Source: Deroplatys truncata (lineage: Eukaryota; Arthropoda; Insecta; Mantodea; Mantidae). Taken from it: DNA of 64,000 nucleotides. How positions within the stretch are numbered: the stretch's first letter is position 1; each line of letters starts with the position of its first letter. The position numbers and the translations under genes were made by a program. Below the pieces are notes generated by a model that was given only the letters and a program-made list of their open reading frames with translations, was not told where the DNA came from and did not search any database. The stretch is from assembly GCA_030765065.1 (NCBI GenBank), contig CM060990.1:216605290-216669289 (forward strand). Reading direction: 5' to 3'. Below, in pieces: positions 23,166-33,370 of the stretch.

Positions 23166-23192
23166 TATATATCTCATGATCTTTGTGTTACT
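23147..23192. repeat. Perfect 19-bp hairpin (8-nt loop)
   Basis: AGTAACACAAAGATCATGA at 23147-23165 is exactly complementary to 23174-23192. After one mismatch the pairing continues for about six more bases. It lies in the RT-to-RNase H part of the I/R1-like element and breaks its frame. Confidence 0.95.
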
Positions 23193-23899
23193 TAGATATA
23201 TTAGATATTATTGTTGATTATAAACTACTCCAAAAAACAGAAGAAATAAAATCACAAGTCATAATCTTTGATAATAAATTCACATCTGACAAGCATATAT
23301 CATACACAGCAGAGTGGCTGTGCATGATATGCATATCCTTAATACATATGCTAGCTAGAACTGCAAAATTAAACTGGTTTAGGATATCATACACTAAAGA
23401 CAATATACAAAGGGGCTATACTACCAGTCTTAACATATGGTTTACCATTGTGGGAAGAAGCAATTGTTAAAATAATACTATTAAATGTAAAGGAGTCCAA
23501 AGGTTCATTAGCATTAAAATATCCAAAGCTTACAGAACTGTATCATATGATGCTTTGTGCATTTTGTGCATCATAGCAGGACTTTAACCTATAGATATAG
23601 TGCTTGACTAATTACTAAAAGTATTTAGAACAACACATATACCAACTGAAGACCCGCTTTTGAAGCACCTGTGGCAGTAAAATTCTGGCCTCATCCAGCT
23701 AAAACAGTTTATACAGAGAAAGCAGATAATAATTATGGGTACCCTATTAACATCAGGGCAGTAAAATTAATGACAAGGTAGGAGCAGCAGTGATTATACA
23801 CATGGTAATAAAATGCTTCAAGACAAATTTAGACTTGACAGTAAATGCTCTAAAATATAGTAGAACAATTAGAATCCTTAAAGTTTTAGAATATCTAAG

Positions 23900-24475
23900 T
23901 ACTCTCACTGATATTCAGAGCTTAGATAAAAAAGCATTAGTGCAAACTGATAGCCGAATACCATTGAAATTACTCAACAACCAGCTAAAACATATTCCAA
24001 TAGTAGAAGAAATAAGACAGCAAATGAGAAATCTTAATACAATACCGTGGATGGTGCATTTTAAGTGGATTAAAGTACATATTGGAGTATATGGAAATAT
24101 AGCAGACAAGTTACATAAGGAGGCAATGCAAGATGAAAGTGTGGTAGCTGTGTACAATAAGGTACCAAAGAGCTCCATCATTAGGCAAGCATGAGAAGAA
24201 GGGCTCGAAAAATGGCAACAAATGTCAGATTCAAGAAAAGAAAATGCATGCAAATCATTTTTACCATCAGTAAAAAGAAGATTTAAGCTGAAACTACCCC
24301 TCATTGCACAGGTAACAGCATTTCTAACTGGTCATGGCAAAACAAAAGAATATTTACGTAGGTTAAAAATAATTGACAGCCCAAAGTGTACATGCGATGA
24401 AGATCATCAATCTCTTGACCACCTAATTTATAGCTGCAAACTGCTGAAAGATCAGAGAGAGAGACAATGATAAAG
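23900..24475 (+). pseudogene. I/R1-like RNase H and zinc-finger tail
   Basis: LSTLTDIQSLDKKALVQTDS and HFKWIKVHIGVYGNIADKLH match the late part of RNase H (the usual WVKAHxGxxGNExAD motif, here with NE changed to NI). CTCDEDHQSLDHLIYSC is the CxC...H...C motif that ends I/R1 ORF2 proteins. The early RNase H Asp region is blurred by frameshifts. Confidence 0.8.
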
Positions 24476-24750
24476 AAGATAACTAATTTGTGAGGAAATT
24501 GGTCAGTATGGAATGAAAATTTAGTAGACAAATATTTTTAAATATTCCAAAAATTTTAGTTCAATAGATTTTGATAAATTGTAACTTGAAATAAGACAAA
24601 ACGGAAACAATCTTAAGTATTACACTTAAGAATTTCATCAGAGCATACAAGTGTTATCATGTAACATGTGTAACATAATGTTAAAATTGTGAATTTTAAA
24701 GCATGTAGTATTGTATGTTACAATGGGGCATGCTGAATAAAGTTTAAAAA

Positions 24751-24794
24751 ACACACACACACACATGTGCGCACGCACAGAGAGAGAGAGACAC
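24751..24794 (+). repeat. (CA)n/(GA)n microsatellite
   Basis: A short dinucleotide run directly after the AATAAA of the I/R1-like element, probably grown from its 3-prime tail. Confidence 0.85.
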
Positions 24795-25136
24795 ACGCTG
24801 TGTAGTGCAGTGTAACAAATAAAGGAAGAACTTGTTGGCCATGCCAAAGTCTGAACTAATGGAAAATTTTCTCAAAGACTTTTGCCAATTTGTAAACACT
24901 GGGTGAGCAATGCTTGATGCATCCTTGGGACCTGCTGGCAGCACTGGCTGCTATGTCAGCAGAGAGTATATTTTCCCTCTGCTGCGTGAGGTTTCAGTGT
25001 GAGTTGAAATCTTGTGCAAGTAGCACATATAACTTCTCATTACAGGAAATTCATAACGTGTTTCAAGATAGAGTTATCACCAACAACATATGGCTCCCTC
25101 GTTCCCCCTACTTAATCCCCTGCGATTTTTATCTCT

Positions 25137-25562
25137 CGACTAAAAGGGGCACCTGGTGCCTGGGGGTATAACTGGGCCACCCTGCTACTGGGGTTTAAAA
25201 ATACGATAGCCTGGTCCTCCAGGTTGGGGGTTAGATTGTAGGGTTGATGACCCAACACCTGTAAAAAGGTACATTGTTGAGAAGCCTCGACTGATGCCTC
25301 GGAATTGGAAGGATCATAAGCAACGACTTAAGCGATGCAATACGGTTTTTGAGTTTGGTACTTGGAATGTCTGAACCTTAAAAAGGAGGCTAGGGCCCGG
25401 CCTTGGGCTGTAATGACATAGTGGTAGTGTTTTTTTGGGCAAGTGGAAAAATCTTAGAAAGATGCCAGCTTGGCGAGTTGGATTCCTGTCAACTAAAAAA
25501 ACCACTGCCATTTCCGCATACCATTTTGGAACTGCTGGTGGCAAGTGGTAGTTGCAGTGGAT
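25137..25562 (+). mobile_element. 426-bp retroposon, possibly RTE-derived
   Basis: Bounded by a perfect 13-bp duplication GATTTTTATCTCT (25124-25136 and 25563-25575). It contains FEFGTWNV followed by a stop and TLKRR, resembling the FATWNVRTL start of RTE-type endonucleases, but no further coding region. The 5-prime part is GC-rich. It could be a non-autonomous element using the 5-prime end of an RTE-like element; the origin is inferred. Confidence 0.65.
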
Positions 25563-25592
25563 GATTTTTATCTCTGGGGGGCATTAAAAGAG

Positions 25593-26028
25593 GAATGAAG
25601 TACATAATGGCGAGGCTAGTCCAAACAGCGTAGACAACAGCAGAGAGGAAAAAGTTGATGACCTTGAGATGATGTCAAATGGAAGGAGGGCCCAAACAGC
25701 TGAAGCAGCTCGGCGCGGCAGGACTGCAATGGTGGCGACAACAGTGGCGGAGGGAGGAGCCAGAGAAGTGACGTCACCCAAGAGAATTGTTTCACCAAGG
25801 AGGGGAGCGGCAGAAGTTGCGTGCGCGCTAATGGAGGGGAGAAAGAAGATATGGTATCAAGGTAGTGGGTAGAATACGGAAGAGGGAGAAGAAGATAGTA
25901 TTGTTTCATCCGAACATGGGAGCATTGTGGTATCAGATAAAAATAAAATGTTAATGCCGAAAGAAGGAATTGAATTAAGAAGTAGGAAAAGATTAGATGG
26001 TTTTAGATACAGAGCAGGTTCACAATAG
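25593..26028 (+). pseudogene. L2/CR1-like ORF1, C-terminal part (5-prime truncated)
   Basis: The charged low-complexity end of ORF1, finishing ELRSRKRLDGFRYRAGSQ before TAG at 26026-26028. The full-length copy ends with a similar LTRSKAKLQQFRFERK region. The stop is in the same frame as ORF2, 21 bases ahead of its ATG. Truncation at the insertion boundary removes the 2A-like and RRM-like parts. Confidence 0.65.
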
Positions 26029-26472
26029 GAAAAAGGGACAACAAGGAGAATGGGCTTCTGGAACTGTGAGGGTTTAAAAAATAAGTTACATGTGGGAGTT
26101 TTGAAACAGCTGTTGGCGAAAGTGGATTATTTAGTGGTAGTAGAAACGTGGTTAAAAGAGGAACAGATAAATATAAAGGACTTTGAATACATTGGTAGGA
26201 AAGGAGAGGTGATAGCTAGAAAGGGAAGAGTATCTGGAGGTATAGGTTTCTTTTTAAGGAACAGCTTAAGTAAGGAAATTAAAGAAACATGGTCTAGTAG
26301 TAAAGAAATACTGTGGGTTATAATGGATGTTAAGTATATACTCTGTGTAGGAATAATATATAACCCCCCTCCATCCTCGCGGTTTCATAATCCTGATCTC
26401 CTTAATCAAATAAGAAAAGATATAGATAGGCTGAAGGAGAAATTTGTAACTGCAGAGGTAATACTAATGGGA

Positions 26473-27387
26473 TAGTCCATAGAATGTTTTGTAAAGAAGT
26501 TTTGGGTTTACCCAAGAGTTCACCAAGGGGCGTGGCACTGGCAGAGCTAGGAAGGGTAGGGAGAAAAGGTATAATAGTGGAAAGAATTTTGAAGTATTGG
26601 TATAGATGTTTAAATTTAGAAGATAATAATATATTAAAAGAATGTATACAGTTTCAAAAAGCTGTCCTAGGAGAAGAGTGTTGGTTAGGGGAGATGGGAA
26701 ATGTCCTAAAAGAAATTGGCATGAGGAATATTTTCCTATTAGATAAATATAATAACAGTGGGTTTTGGAAAGAAGTGAGATTGAGGGTGGAAGATATCGA
26801 GAAACAAGAGATATGGGCTAGTTTTGAGGATAAAAGGTCATTGATCTTGTATAAATCAGTTAAAAGAGATTGGGGAAGGGAGAAGTATGTAGATATATGT
26901 AATCAATTTGGTAGAATAGGTCTTGCGTGGATGCACACAGGAGTAATATTTTTAAAAAGGAATGGATATAATTGTTCGGGGAGATGTATTATGTGTGATG
27001 AATCGGGTAGTACTTTTCATTGTCTAATAGAATGTGATAAGGTTAAAAGGTGGAGAGAGGTTATATGGAATAAAAAATGGGACAAGTTAAACAAACAAGC
27101 AGTAGCGTTAAGAATGTTGGGAAGCACAAAAGTAGAAATAATTAAAATGATGGGGACATTTTTAGGCAACACAAGGGATAAGTGGATAAGGAGCTTAAGA
27201 AAGGTACAGCTGAATGAGCATAGTTTGTAAAGTGGAGAGATGGTATAGTAGCTTTATCCCAATATATACAGCCTAGGGACTAAATATGGGGGAGCTAGAA
27301 AACTGGTGCACTAGACATAGGTTTTAGATGTAAGCTTTATTTGTATTATTGTAATAATGATGAAATAAATATTACATTACATTACAT
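26473..27387 (+). mobile_element. L2/CR1-like retrotransposon, copy 5 (5-prime truncated, nested)
   Basis: A 915-bp truncated sibling inside copy 4 with the 11-bp duplication TACTAATGGGA (26462-26472 and 27388-27398). Its 3-prime end has AATAAATATT and four ATTAC units, so the exact right edge is ambiguous by a few bases. Typical of incomplete target-primed reverse transcription. Confidence 0.92.
26484..27230 (+). pseudogene. L2/CR1-like ORF2, C-terminal 248 codons (copy 5)
   Basis: An open but truncated frame that encodes only the tail of ORF2: MFCKEVLGLPKSSPRGVALA, RVEDIEKQEIWASFEDKRSL, DWGREKYVDICN, LAWMHTGVIFLKR and the zinc-finger-like CIMCDESGSTFHCLIEC. It matches the end of copies 3 and 4. 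No RT or endonuclease, no start signal of its own. The lack of stops suggests a recent insertion. Confidence 0.9.
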
Positions 27388-29059
27388 TACTAATGGGAGA
27401 CTTTAATATCAGGATTGGGGAAAGTGATACATATGTTGGAAATGATTGGATGAGTGATGAAATTGAGTTTAAAAGTGAGAAACTTAGGCAAAGCAAGGAC
27501 AAATTTGTTGATAAAGAGTGTGAAAAATTTATTGATTTTTGTGAGTTGAATGCTTTAGAAATTTTGAATGGAAAATGTGGGGAAGATGAACAAGGAGAAT
27601 TTACCTTTGTTAGCAATAATGGGCAGAGTGTAATAGATTTTGTGTTGTGGCCCCTGAATTTAGGACATATTTTAAGTAATTTTAAGGTATTAAATTTAAG
27701 CTCAACTAGCGGGCATTATCCACTGATTGTGGATTTTATGATGCACGCTGCACGAGTAAAACACAATATAAGAGTGGAAAGCTATTGTAAAAAAGAGTAT
27801 ATTAGCTATAAATGGAAAGAAGAATTTTGTGACACATTTAAACAGACTCTTGACTCGAATTATGGAAAGATATGTCTATGTGGAGTAACATTCATGGTTA
27901 AGAATAATCAAATTGAGAATGCAATAGATATCCTTAATACAGTTATGCAAAGGGCGGGAGAGGAAATGAAAACAAAAAAGAGGGTTTACATATATGATAA
28001 GGACTGGTTTGACGAAGAATGTAGGGTATCAAAAAGACAAGTAAAACAACTGTTGGTTAGGTGGAGAGAATTAGGTGATAGAAAATCTAGGGACGATTAT
28101 ATGCAAGGGAGGAATTCACATAATTTATTGTTAGAGCAAAAGAAAAAGGACTGGAGGGAATGCAATGAAAGGAATTTGATAAAATATCTAAATGAAAATA
28201 ATGTTAATAAGGTATGGCAGGTTCTTAAGTCAACCTATAATAAATGTGTAACTAAACCCAATGTTGAGCCAGGACAATGGATGGAGTATTTTAAAACATT
28301 ATATGGGGAAGAAAGGAGTATAGGAAGTATGGAATTTTTGGAAATAAGGAATGTTTTTGTAGAGATATTGGATGGTGAAATTAGGAGTGAGGAAATAATA
28401 AAACAAGTTAAGTTACTGAAGAAAAATAAAGCTACTGGAATTGATAGCATCCCAACAGAGTTTCTTAAGGAGTGGTGTAATGAAACAGGGAGAGTGAAAA
28501 TTTTATTAGATTTATTTAATGTAATTATTAAAAAGGGTTATGTACCTAAACGATGGAGAGAAGCTATCATCCATCCTATATATAAAGGCAAGGGCAATGT
28601 CGATAAACCTAATAACTACAGAGGTATTGCATTATTATCAAATATAGGAAAACTTTTTGCGGGCATTTTGGCAGCGAGACTACAATTTTGGGTTGAAGAA
28701 TATAATATCCTTTCGGAATTCCAGATGGGCTTTCGCAAGGGAAGGAGAACAATTGATCATTTATTTATTATAAAGACATTAGCAGACACATATTTAAGAG
28801 AAAAAAGGGGTAAATTGTATATGGCTTTTGTAGACTTAGAGAAGGCTTATGACCGAATTGAGCTACAACTTCTGTGGCATAAATTAGTGTGTAAGGGAGT
28901 AAGTCAGCAATTGGTGAATATTCTTAAAGCACTGTATTTTGAGAACACCTTCTGTGTAAGGGTGGAGACAGGCTGTGTAACAAACGAAATTCCACAAAAG
29001 AAAGGCCTTCGGCAAGGATGTAAGTTAAGTCCAGTTTTATTTAATTTATACATAGATGA

Positions 29060-29444
29060 GGGCGGCGCCGTGGCCGAGTGGTTAGACCGCTCGCCTCCCA
29101 CCGAGGCGGACCGGGTTCAATCCCAGGGACCTGCATATGGGATTTGTGGTGGACGAAGCGGCGTCTGGGCGGGTTTTCTCCGGGTTCTCCGGTTTCCCCC
29201 GCCATTCATTCCACCAACTGCTCCATCATCACCTTTCCTTTCATCCATTTCACCAACATTTCGCTTCATCCACTTCCTTCATCCCATACCAGGCATCGGG
29301 CTGATCACCCATCCTGGATGTTCTGTCTGATCCATGAGTGTCTGCTCCTCGACGGGCCTCTGACCCCAGGCACCCGCCTGTAAGTCCTGGGGGGTGTAAG
29401 TCCTACATCAGAGGAGGGTAAACAGATAATGAATGAATGAATGA
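29060..29444 (+). mobile_element. tRNA-derived SINE (SINE-2), 385 bp
   Basis: Inserted in the RT active-site codons of copy 4 with the perfect 12-bp duplication ATACATAGATGA (29048-29059 and 29445-29456). The head is tRNA-like: GTGGCCGAGTGGTTAGAC (A box, as in Ser/Leu-type tRNAs) and GGGTTCAATCCCAGG (B box). A GC-rich centre includes CTCCGGGTTCTCCGGTTTCC, and the tail is (ATGA)n. The GC content is far above the flanks. Confidence 0.93.
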
Positions 29445-31126
29445 ATACATAGATGATGTCTTACTAGAAATTGGAAGGAATAATAACTGTGCACCAGTAA
29501 TTAACAACATCGAAATTCCAGGACTTCTTTTTGCAGATGACCTAGTGGTAGGATCTATTACAGTAAGTGGTTTAAAACAATCATTACAAGCAATTGATGT
29601 ATATTGTAAAGAATGGAGGTTAAAAGTGAATCAAGAGAAAACACAGATTGTGGTTTTCAAAAAGGGGGGAAAATTAGGCAAATATGAAAAGTGGAAGGGA
29701 GAGAATAAAGATTATAGGGTAGTGCGTGACTGTATCTATTTAGGAGTAAAAATAGATGGAGGTAATAAATGGGAGAAACAAAAGAAGTTTGCATTGGCAA
29801 AAGGTAAAGGGGCGATGGCAGCAATTAGAAGCTGCAGATATAAAGTACCTAATATAAATGTTAAATGGCTGGAAAAAGTTTATGAGATGGTTATGGAGGC
29901 AAAAATGATGTATGGTATAGAAATATGGGGATTAGATAGAGGATGGGAATGTATAGATGTGGTGCACAGGATGTTTTGTAGAGAAATACTAGGGCTACCG
30001 AAGTCAATTGTAAGACAGGTAGCACAATTAGAGATGGGCAGGGTGCCAACTAAGGGGAAGATAATGGAAAGAGCTTTGAAATTTTGGTTCAGAATTTTAA
30101 ATCTAGGAAAAAGTAATGTGTTAAGACAATGTATTGAATACCAAGAGAAGAGCTTAATGAATGATGGATGGGTAAGTAAATTACGGAATATTTTGGAGAA
30201 AAATGGGTTAGGAGATATATGGAGAAGGAGAGAAAATAACGTAAAACATTTGAAAAAGGCAAGGAAAAGACTGGAAGATATAGAAATACAAATCATGTTC
30301 AGTGAGATTGCCGAAAAGAGCTCATTAGTTTATTATAGGCCAATGAAAAATACATGGGGTAGGGAAAAATATATAGATATAGTAAATAAAGAAGAGAGAG
30401 AATCTATTGCATGGTTAAGAACTGGAGCATGGAGGCTAAAAGGGCTAAGACAGGGTATTCCTCAGAACCAATGTCCGATATGTGGTGGTAATGAAGACAT
30501 TGAACACATAGTATTTAAGTGCCAAGGAACAGAAAATTGGAGAAAAGAATTTTTTAATAAGAAGTGGTTGAAGGGGGATAGAAATACACTTATAATTGAA
30601 ATGATATGCAAGGACGCTAGAAGCATTGGACAGTTTTTGTGTAAAGTAAAAAATAAATGGCTTTGGACAGTGGAAAGAGAAAAGTAAGAGGTAGTGCATC
30701 TTACTTTGAATGGAAAATTATAGTGAATGTGTGATGGTTAAGTAATCAATAAATGAAAAGTGAAAAAAAAGTGGAAATGGGACATGAAAAAAAAACTGAA
30801 AAAAAAGCAAGATAATTTAGTGACAAGAAATTGTAAAATGTAAATAAACTGTAGTGATTGTCTACTGAATAAGTGACCAGGGTCAAAATGCAGTAGACAA
30901 TCAAATTTGTAAAACTCTTAGCACAATAAAATACTATACTATACCATTAAAAGAGAAAGTGTACAAAACAAATCCACACACTTTAGATGAACTTAAAACT
31001 AACATTCATCAAGAAATTGCTGCCATTTCTCATAGGGAACTGCAGAGTGTAATGAGCAATTTCCTAAGTGGGTGTCAGAAATGTTTGAGCAATAAAGGAA
31101 GGCAGTTCCAGAATCCCCTTGCTTAA

Positions 31127-32159
31127 TATATATGAATAATGTACTTTTTTTTTTTAAGTGTTTATGTTATGTATGCTAGAAATAACTTACGCAACAAACC
31201 ATACTATATTTACTGTGGACTTCCTGCACCACCAATACAGCAGCCAGCCAGGCAGCCTTGCCGGCCACATGCGATGAAACCAGTTGCATGAAGGATCATT
31301 CACCCTATAGTATAACATTAGACAAAGTGTTTAGAGCTGCCTGCAGAAATCTTAGTGCCCAATTGAATCTTTCAACCATCTTTAGCATATTATATATCAT
31401 ATATATTGTAGTCAATTGAAATATAATGTTGTAACATGTGTAATCCTAGTATGTATTCTATACAGAATGCAACATGCTGTTAAATAATAACAAACAAAAA
31501 AAAAAGCTGCCCACTTCTAAATATGCTTTTATTGGATACAGGAGGCCTCAAAACATGTATTTATGGTGAAATTCCCAATGTAATACTTCTGCTTACTAGG
31601 TTCATGGTGGTAGAGAAAGTAAAATTTCTGTAATGCTTCCAATATCTCTCTGCCTTGTAACAAGCAACTTTTGTAAAAAAAAAAAAGGATGACATCCTTG
31701 GTCTGGGTAGCTGTTTAGTATCCATGGTATCACAGCCCAAATGGTTTCAGCAGGATAATATGCTTATTCTTGCAGATCATGCAATAGATATTTCATTCAT
31801 AACATATCAGAATGAGAACAAAAGTTTGCGACATTCCAAGATGATTTTTCTAGGTCCTGTTGGATCTGTTTAAAATGAGAATATTACAATATTGTATCTA
31901 TAGTTTGATTTACGAAAGAGTGTTTTTTCAAAACTGGAGCATTTGGCTGGCATCTGGCCTGTCTGTCTTGTGTAATATTTATTATGAATATCAAAAAGTT
32001 TGTTTTCTTTAGGTCCCTAACTAGGCACATGTCATATGCTATCTGCAGTAAATCAAACTGTGGGTATTTGTTGGGCTAATTAAACATAATAGCAGACTTT
32101 GTTTAGGTCTGTAAGATGTATTGATCCAGGACACTGTATCTCAAAAGTACTTATACTTT
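31127..32159. other. Intronic, nothing recognised
   Basis: A T-run at 31147-31157 follows the mariner-like end. No gene or further transposon was recognised up to the jockey-like fragment. Confidence 0.4.
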
Positions 32160-32860
32160 AAGGGAAAGGAATACATAGCATCAAAATAGCAGCAACAGCA
32201 TAAGCAGAGAGGTCTTTCAACACCTTGCTCCCATTATGGGAGCATATTATGGCATCATTTACCCACATCTAACATATGGTATTGAAATTTGGGAGGGAAC
32301 AAGTAAAACCAGTATGGACAGATTATTAAAAATACAAAAAAAGTGCATAAGAACTGTGTTCAACCTTCGGTTTCGGCAATCCTGCCATGAAACATTTATA
32401 ACGCAAAACATCCTAACTGTTTAAAACCATTATACTTGTTAAAGATAGAAAGCAATTTAACATACTCAATAAAGACTGTCATTCATACGATACGAGAAGA
32501 GCAAACGATTATCATAGGGTGAGCACGAATAAAACTCAAACTAATAAGGACCCATATCAAATGGGAGCTATACTATATAATAAATTACCATCTGCAATTA
32601 AGAATACCAGAGATTCAAAATTTAAAACTGTCCTAAAATTATTCCTGATAGATAAATGCCTGTATAATATTACTTAATTATAATGGATATGTGTACTTAG
32701 GTAAATATTATTAAGTCAACTGTATTAATCATTCCTGATAGAGAAATGCTATTACTGAATTATAATGGATATATGTACATATGTAAATATTATTAAGTAA
32801 ATTATATTGTATAGCTATAATTGACAGTGTCAGATGCTCTTGTAGAATAAAGTGGTTATG
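32160..32860 (+). mobile_element. Jockey-like 3-prime fragment
   Basis: The frame at 32236 reads PHLTYGIEIWEGTSKTSMDR then LLKIQKKCIRTVFNLRFRQS, the usual SLLxYGIxxWGxxS...QKKxIR tail of jockey/CR1-type RTs. Later broken frames contain a NKLPS piece. It ends with AATAAAG near 32848 and runs straight into the (GTT)n(ATT)n microsatellite, which may have grown from its 3-prime tail. Confidence 0.7.
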
Positions 32861-32863
32861 GTT

Positions 32864-32894
32864 ATTGTTGTTGTTATTGTTGTTGTTGTTGTTG

Positions 32895-32983
<89 letters not shown>
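32864..32983 (+). repeat. (GTT)n/(ATT)n microsatellite
   Basis: About 120 bp of trinucleotide repeat, GTT-rich then pure ATT, directly after the jockey-like 3-prime end. The poly-Ile frame is an artefact. Confidence 0.97.
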
Positions 32984-33209
32984 TACTTAGTGCATATTGC
33001 AGAGCCCACCACAAAAATAACAGGTCCTCAAATATCATATCAAAATCTCTAAAAACAATTAATTTCTTTTATTAATTTCTTTTTCATATTTTTTAAAGTT
33101 AACATTGCTTAATACAACAGTACTGTATATGCCTTGTGCCAGATGCTTAAGATTAACATAAAACAGTGTCTGATACTGATTTTCATTCCTGCAACTTGTA
33201 TGATTTTAG

Positions 33210-33370
33210 AGCCAACTTTGGAATCTTTTGCTCTACGCCTGGAATTGCGGTGTGCAGAGCTGTTCCAAGAAAAGTTGCAGCACATATGCTTTTCACTGGG
33301 ATGCCTTTGGGAGCCCAGGATGCATTGCAATCTGGACTTGTTAGTAAGGTGGTTTCACAAGAAAATTTAG
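33210..33370 (+). CDS. ECHDC3-type crotonase, internal exon C
   Basis: Encodes ANFGIFCSTPGIAVCRAVPR, KVAAHMLFTGMPLGAQDALQ and SGLVSKVVSQENL. FCSTPG is a diagnostic ECHDC3-type string; LFTG...A..GLVSKVV is the common crotonase helix segment. The acceptor is GATTTTAG (ends 33209). The first base completes Gly from exon B (TPG). The donor is GTATGA at 33371, leaving one base of a codon (phase 1), completed as Glu by the next exon. Catalytic Glu positions of true hydratases are not present, so hydratase activity is doubtful. Confidence 0.95.

Larger units (their letters stand above)
20530..24750 (+). mobile_element. I/R1-group non-LTR retrotransposon with RNase H (decayed)
   Basis: Domains in order on the plus strand: the gag zinc-knuckle end of ORF1, APE endonuclease, RT, RNase H and a terminal CxC...H...C motif. 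The 3-prime end has AATAAA near 24736 followed by a (CA)n run. An (ATA)n expansion lies inside at 21250-21349 and a perfect hairpin at 23147-23192. The RNase H domain separates it from the L2/CR1-like and jockey-like elements here. Ends are approximate; no target duplication was found. Confidence 0.8.
26050..30687 (+). pseudogene. L2/CR1-like ORF2 (endonuclease-RT), open apart from two insertions
   Basis: Segments 26050-26472, 27399-29059 and 29457-30687 sum to 3315 bases (1105 codons) with no stop or frameshift between them. Endonuclease: MGFWNCEGLKN, VVVETWL, GIIYNPPPSSRFHNPDLL, ILMGDFNIRIG, NNGQSVIDFVL and SGHYPLIVDF, with the usual Asn, Glu, Asp and His. RT: KNKATGIDSIPTEFLKEW, YRGIALLSNIGKLF, MAFVDLEKAYDRIE, GLRQGCKLSPVLFNLYIDD and GLLFADDLVVGSI. 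C-terminus: MYGIEIWGLDRGWE and CPICGGNEDIEHIVFKC. No RNase H. The first insertion falls in MGDFN, the second in YIDD. The enzyme would perform target-primed reverse transcription. Confidence 0.92.
25593..30944 (+). mobile_element. L2/CR1-like retrotransposon, copy 4 (young, carries two insertions)
   Basis: Flanked by a perfect 11-bp duplication CATTAAAAGAG (25582-25592 and 30945-30955). It is 5-prime truncated within ORF1. The 3-prime end is an (ATACT)-type tail near 30930-30944 after AATAAA. It contains a truncated sibling (26473-27387) and a tRNA SINE (29060-29444), both with perfect duplications. Without them ORF2 is one open frame. It lies in a mariner-like relic in the second visible crotonase intron. 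Confidence 0.93.
25046..31126 (+). mobile_element. Mariner-like (group C) transposase C-terminus, split by insertions, copy 2
   Basis: Three pieces of one coding region: 25046-25136 (EIHNVFQDRVITNNIWLPRS, then a PCDFYL block), 25576-25592 (WGALKE) and 30956-31126 (KVYKTNPHTLDELKTNIHQE, ending GRQFQNPLA and TAA). Group C copy 1 reads straight across both breaks. The first break is a 426-bp insert with a 13-bp duplication; the second is a 5.35-kb L2/CR1-like element with an 11-bp duplication. Only the last third of the transposase is visible; the N-terminal side before 25046 is not recognisable. Confidence 0.88.

Noticed and set aside
29060..29135. Functional tRNA gene
   Set aside because: A and B boxes are present, but the sequence continues into a SINE body with tail and target duplication, and a clean cloverleaf acceptor stem is not evident.
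32852..33052. Poly-isoleucine/valine membrane-like frame
   Set aside because: Translation of the (GTT)n(ATT)n microsatellite.
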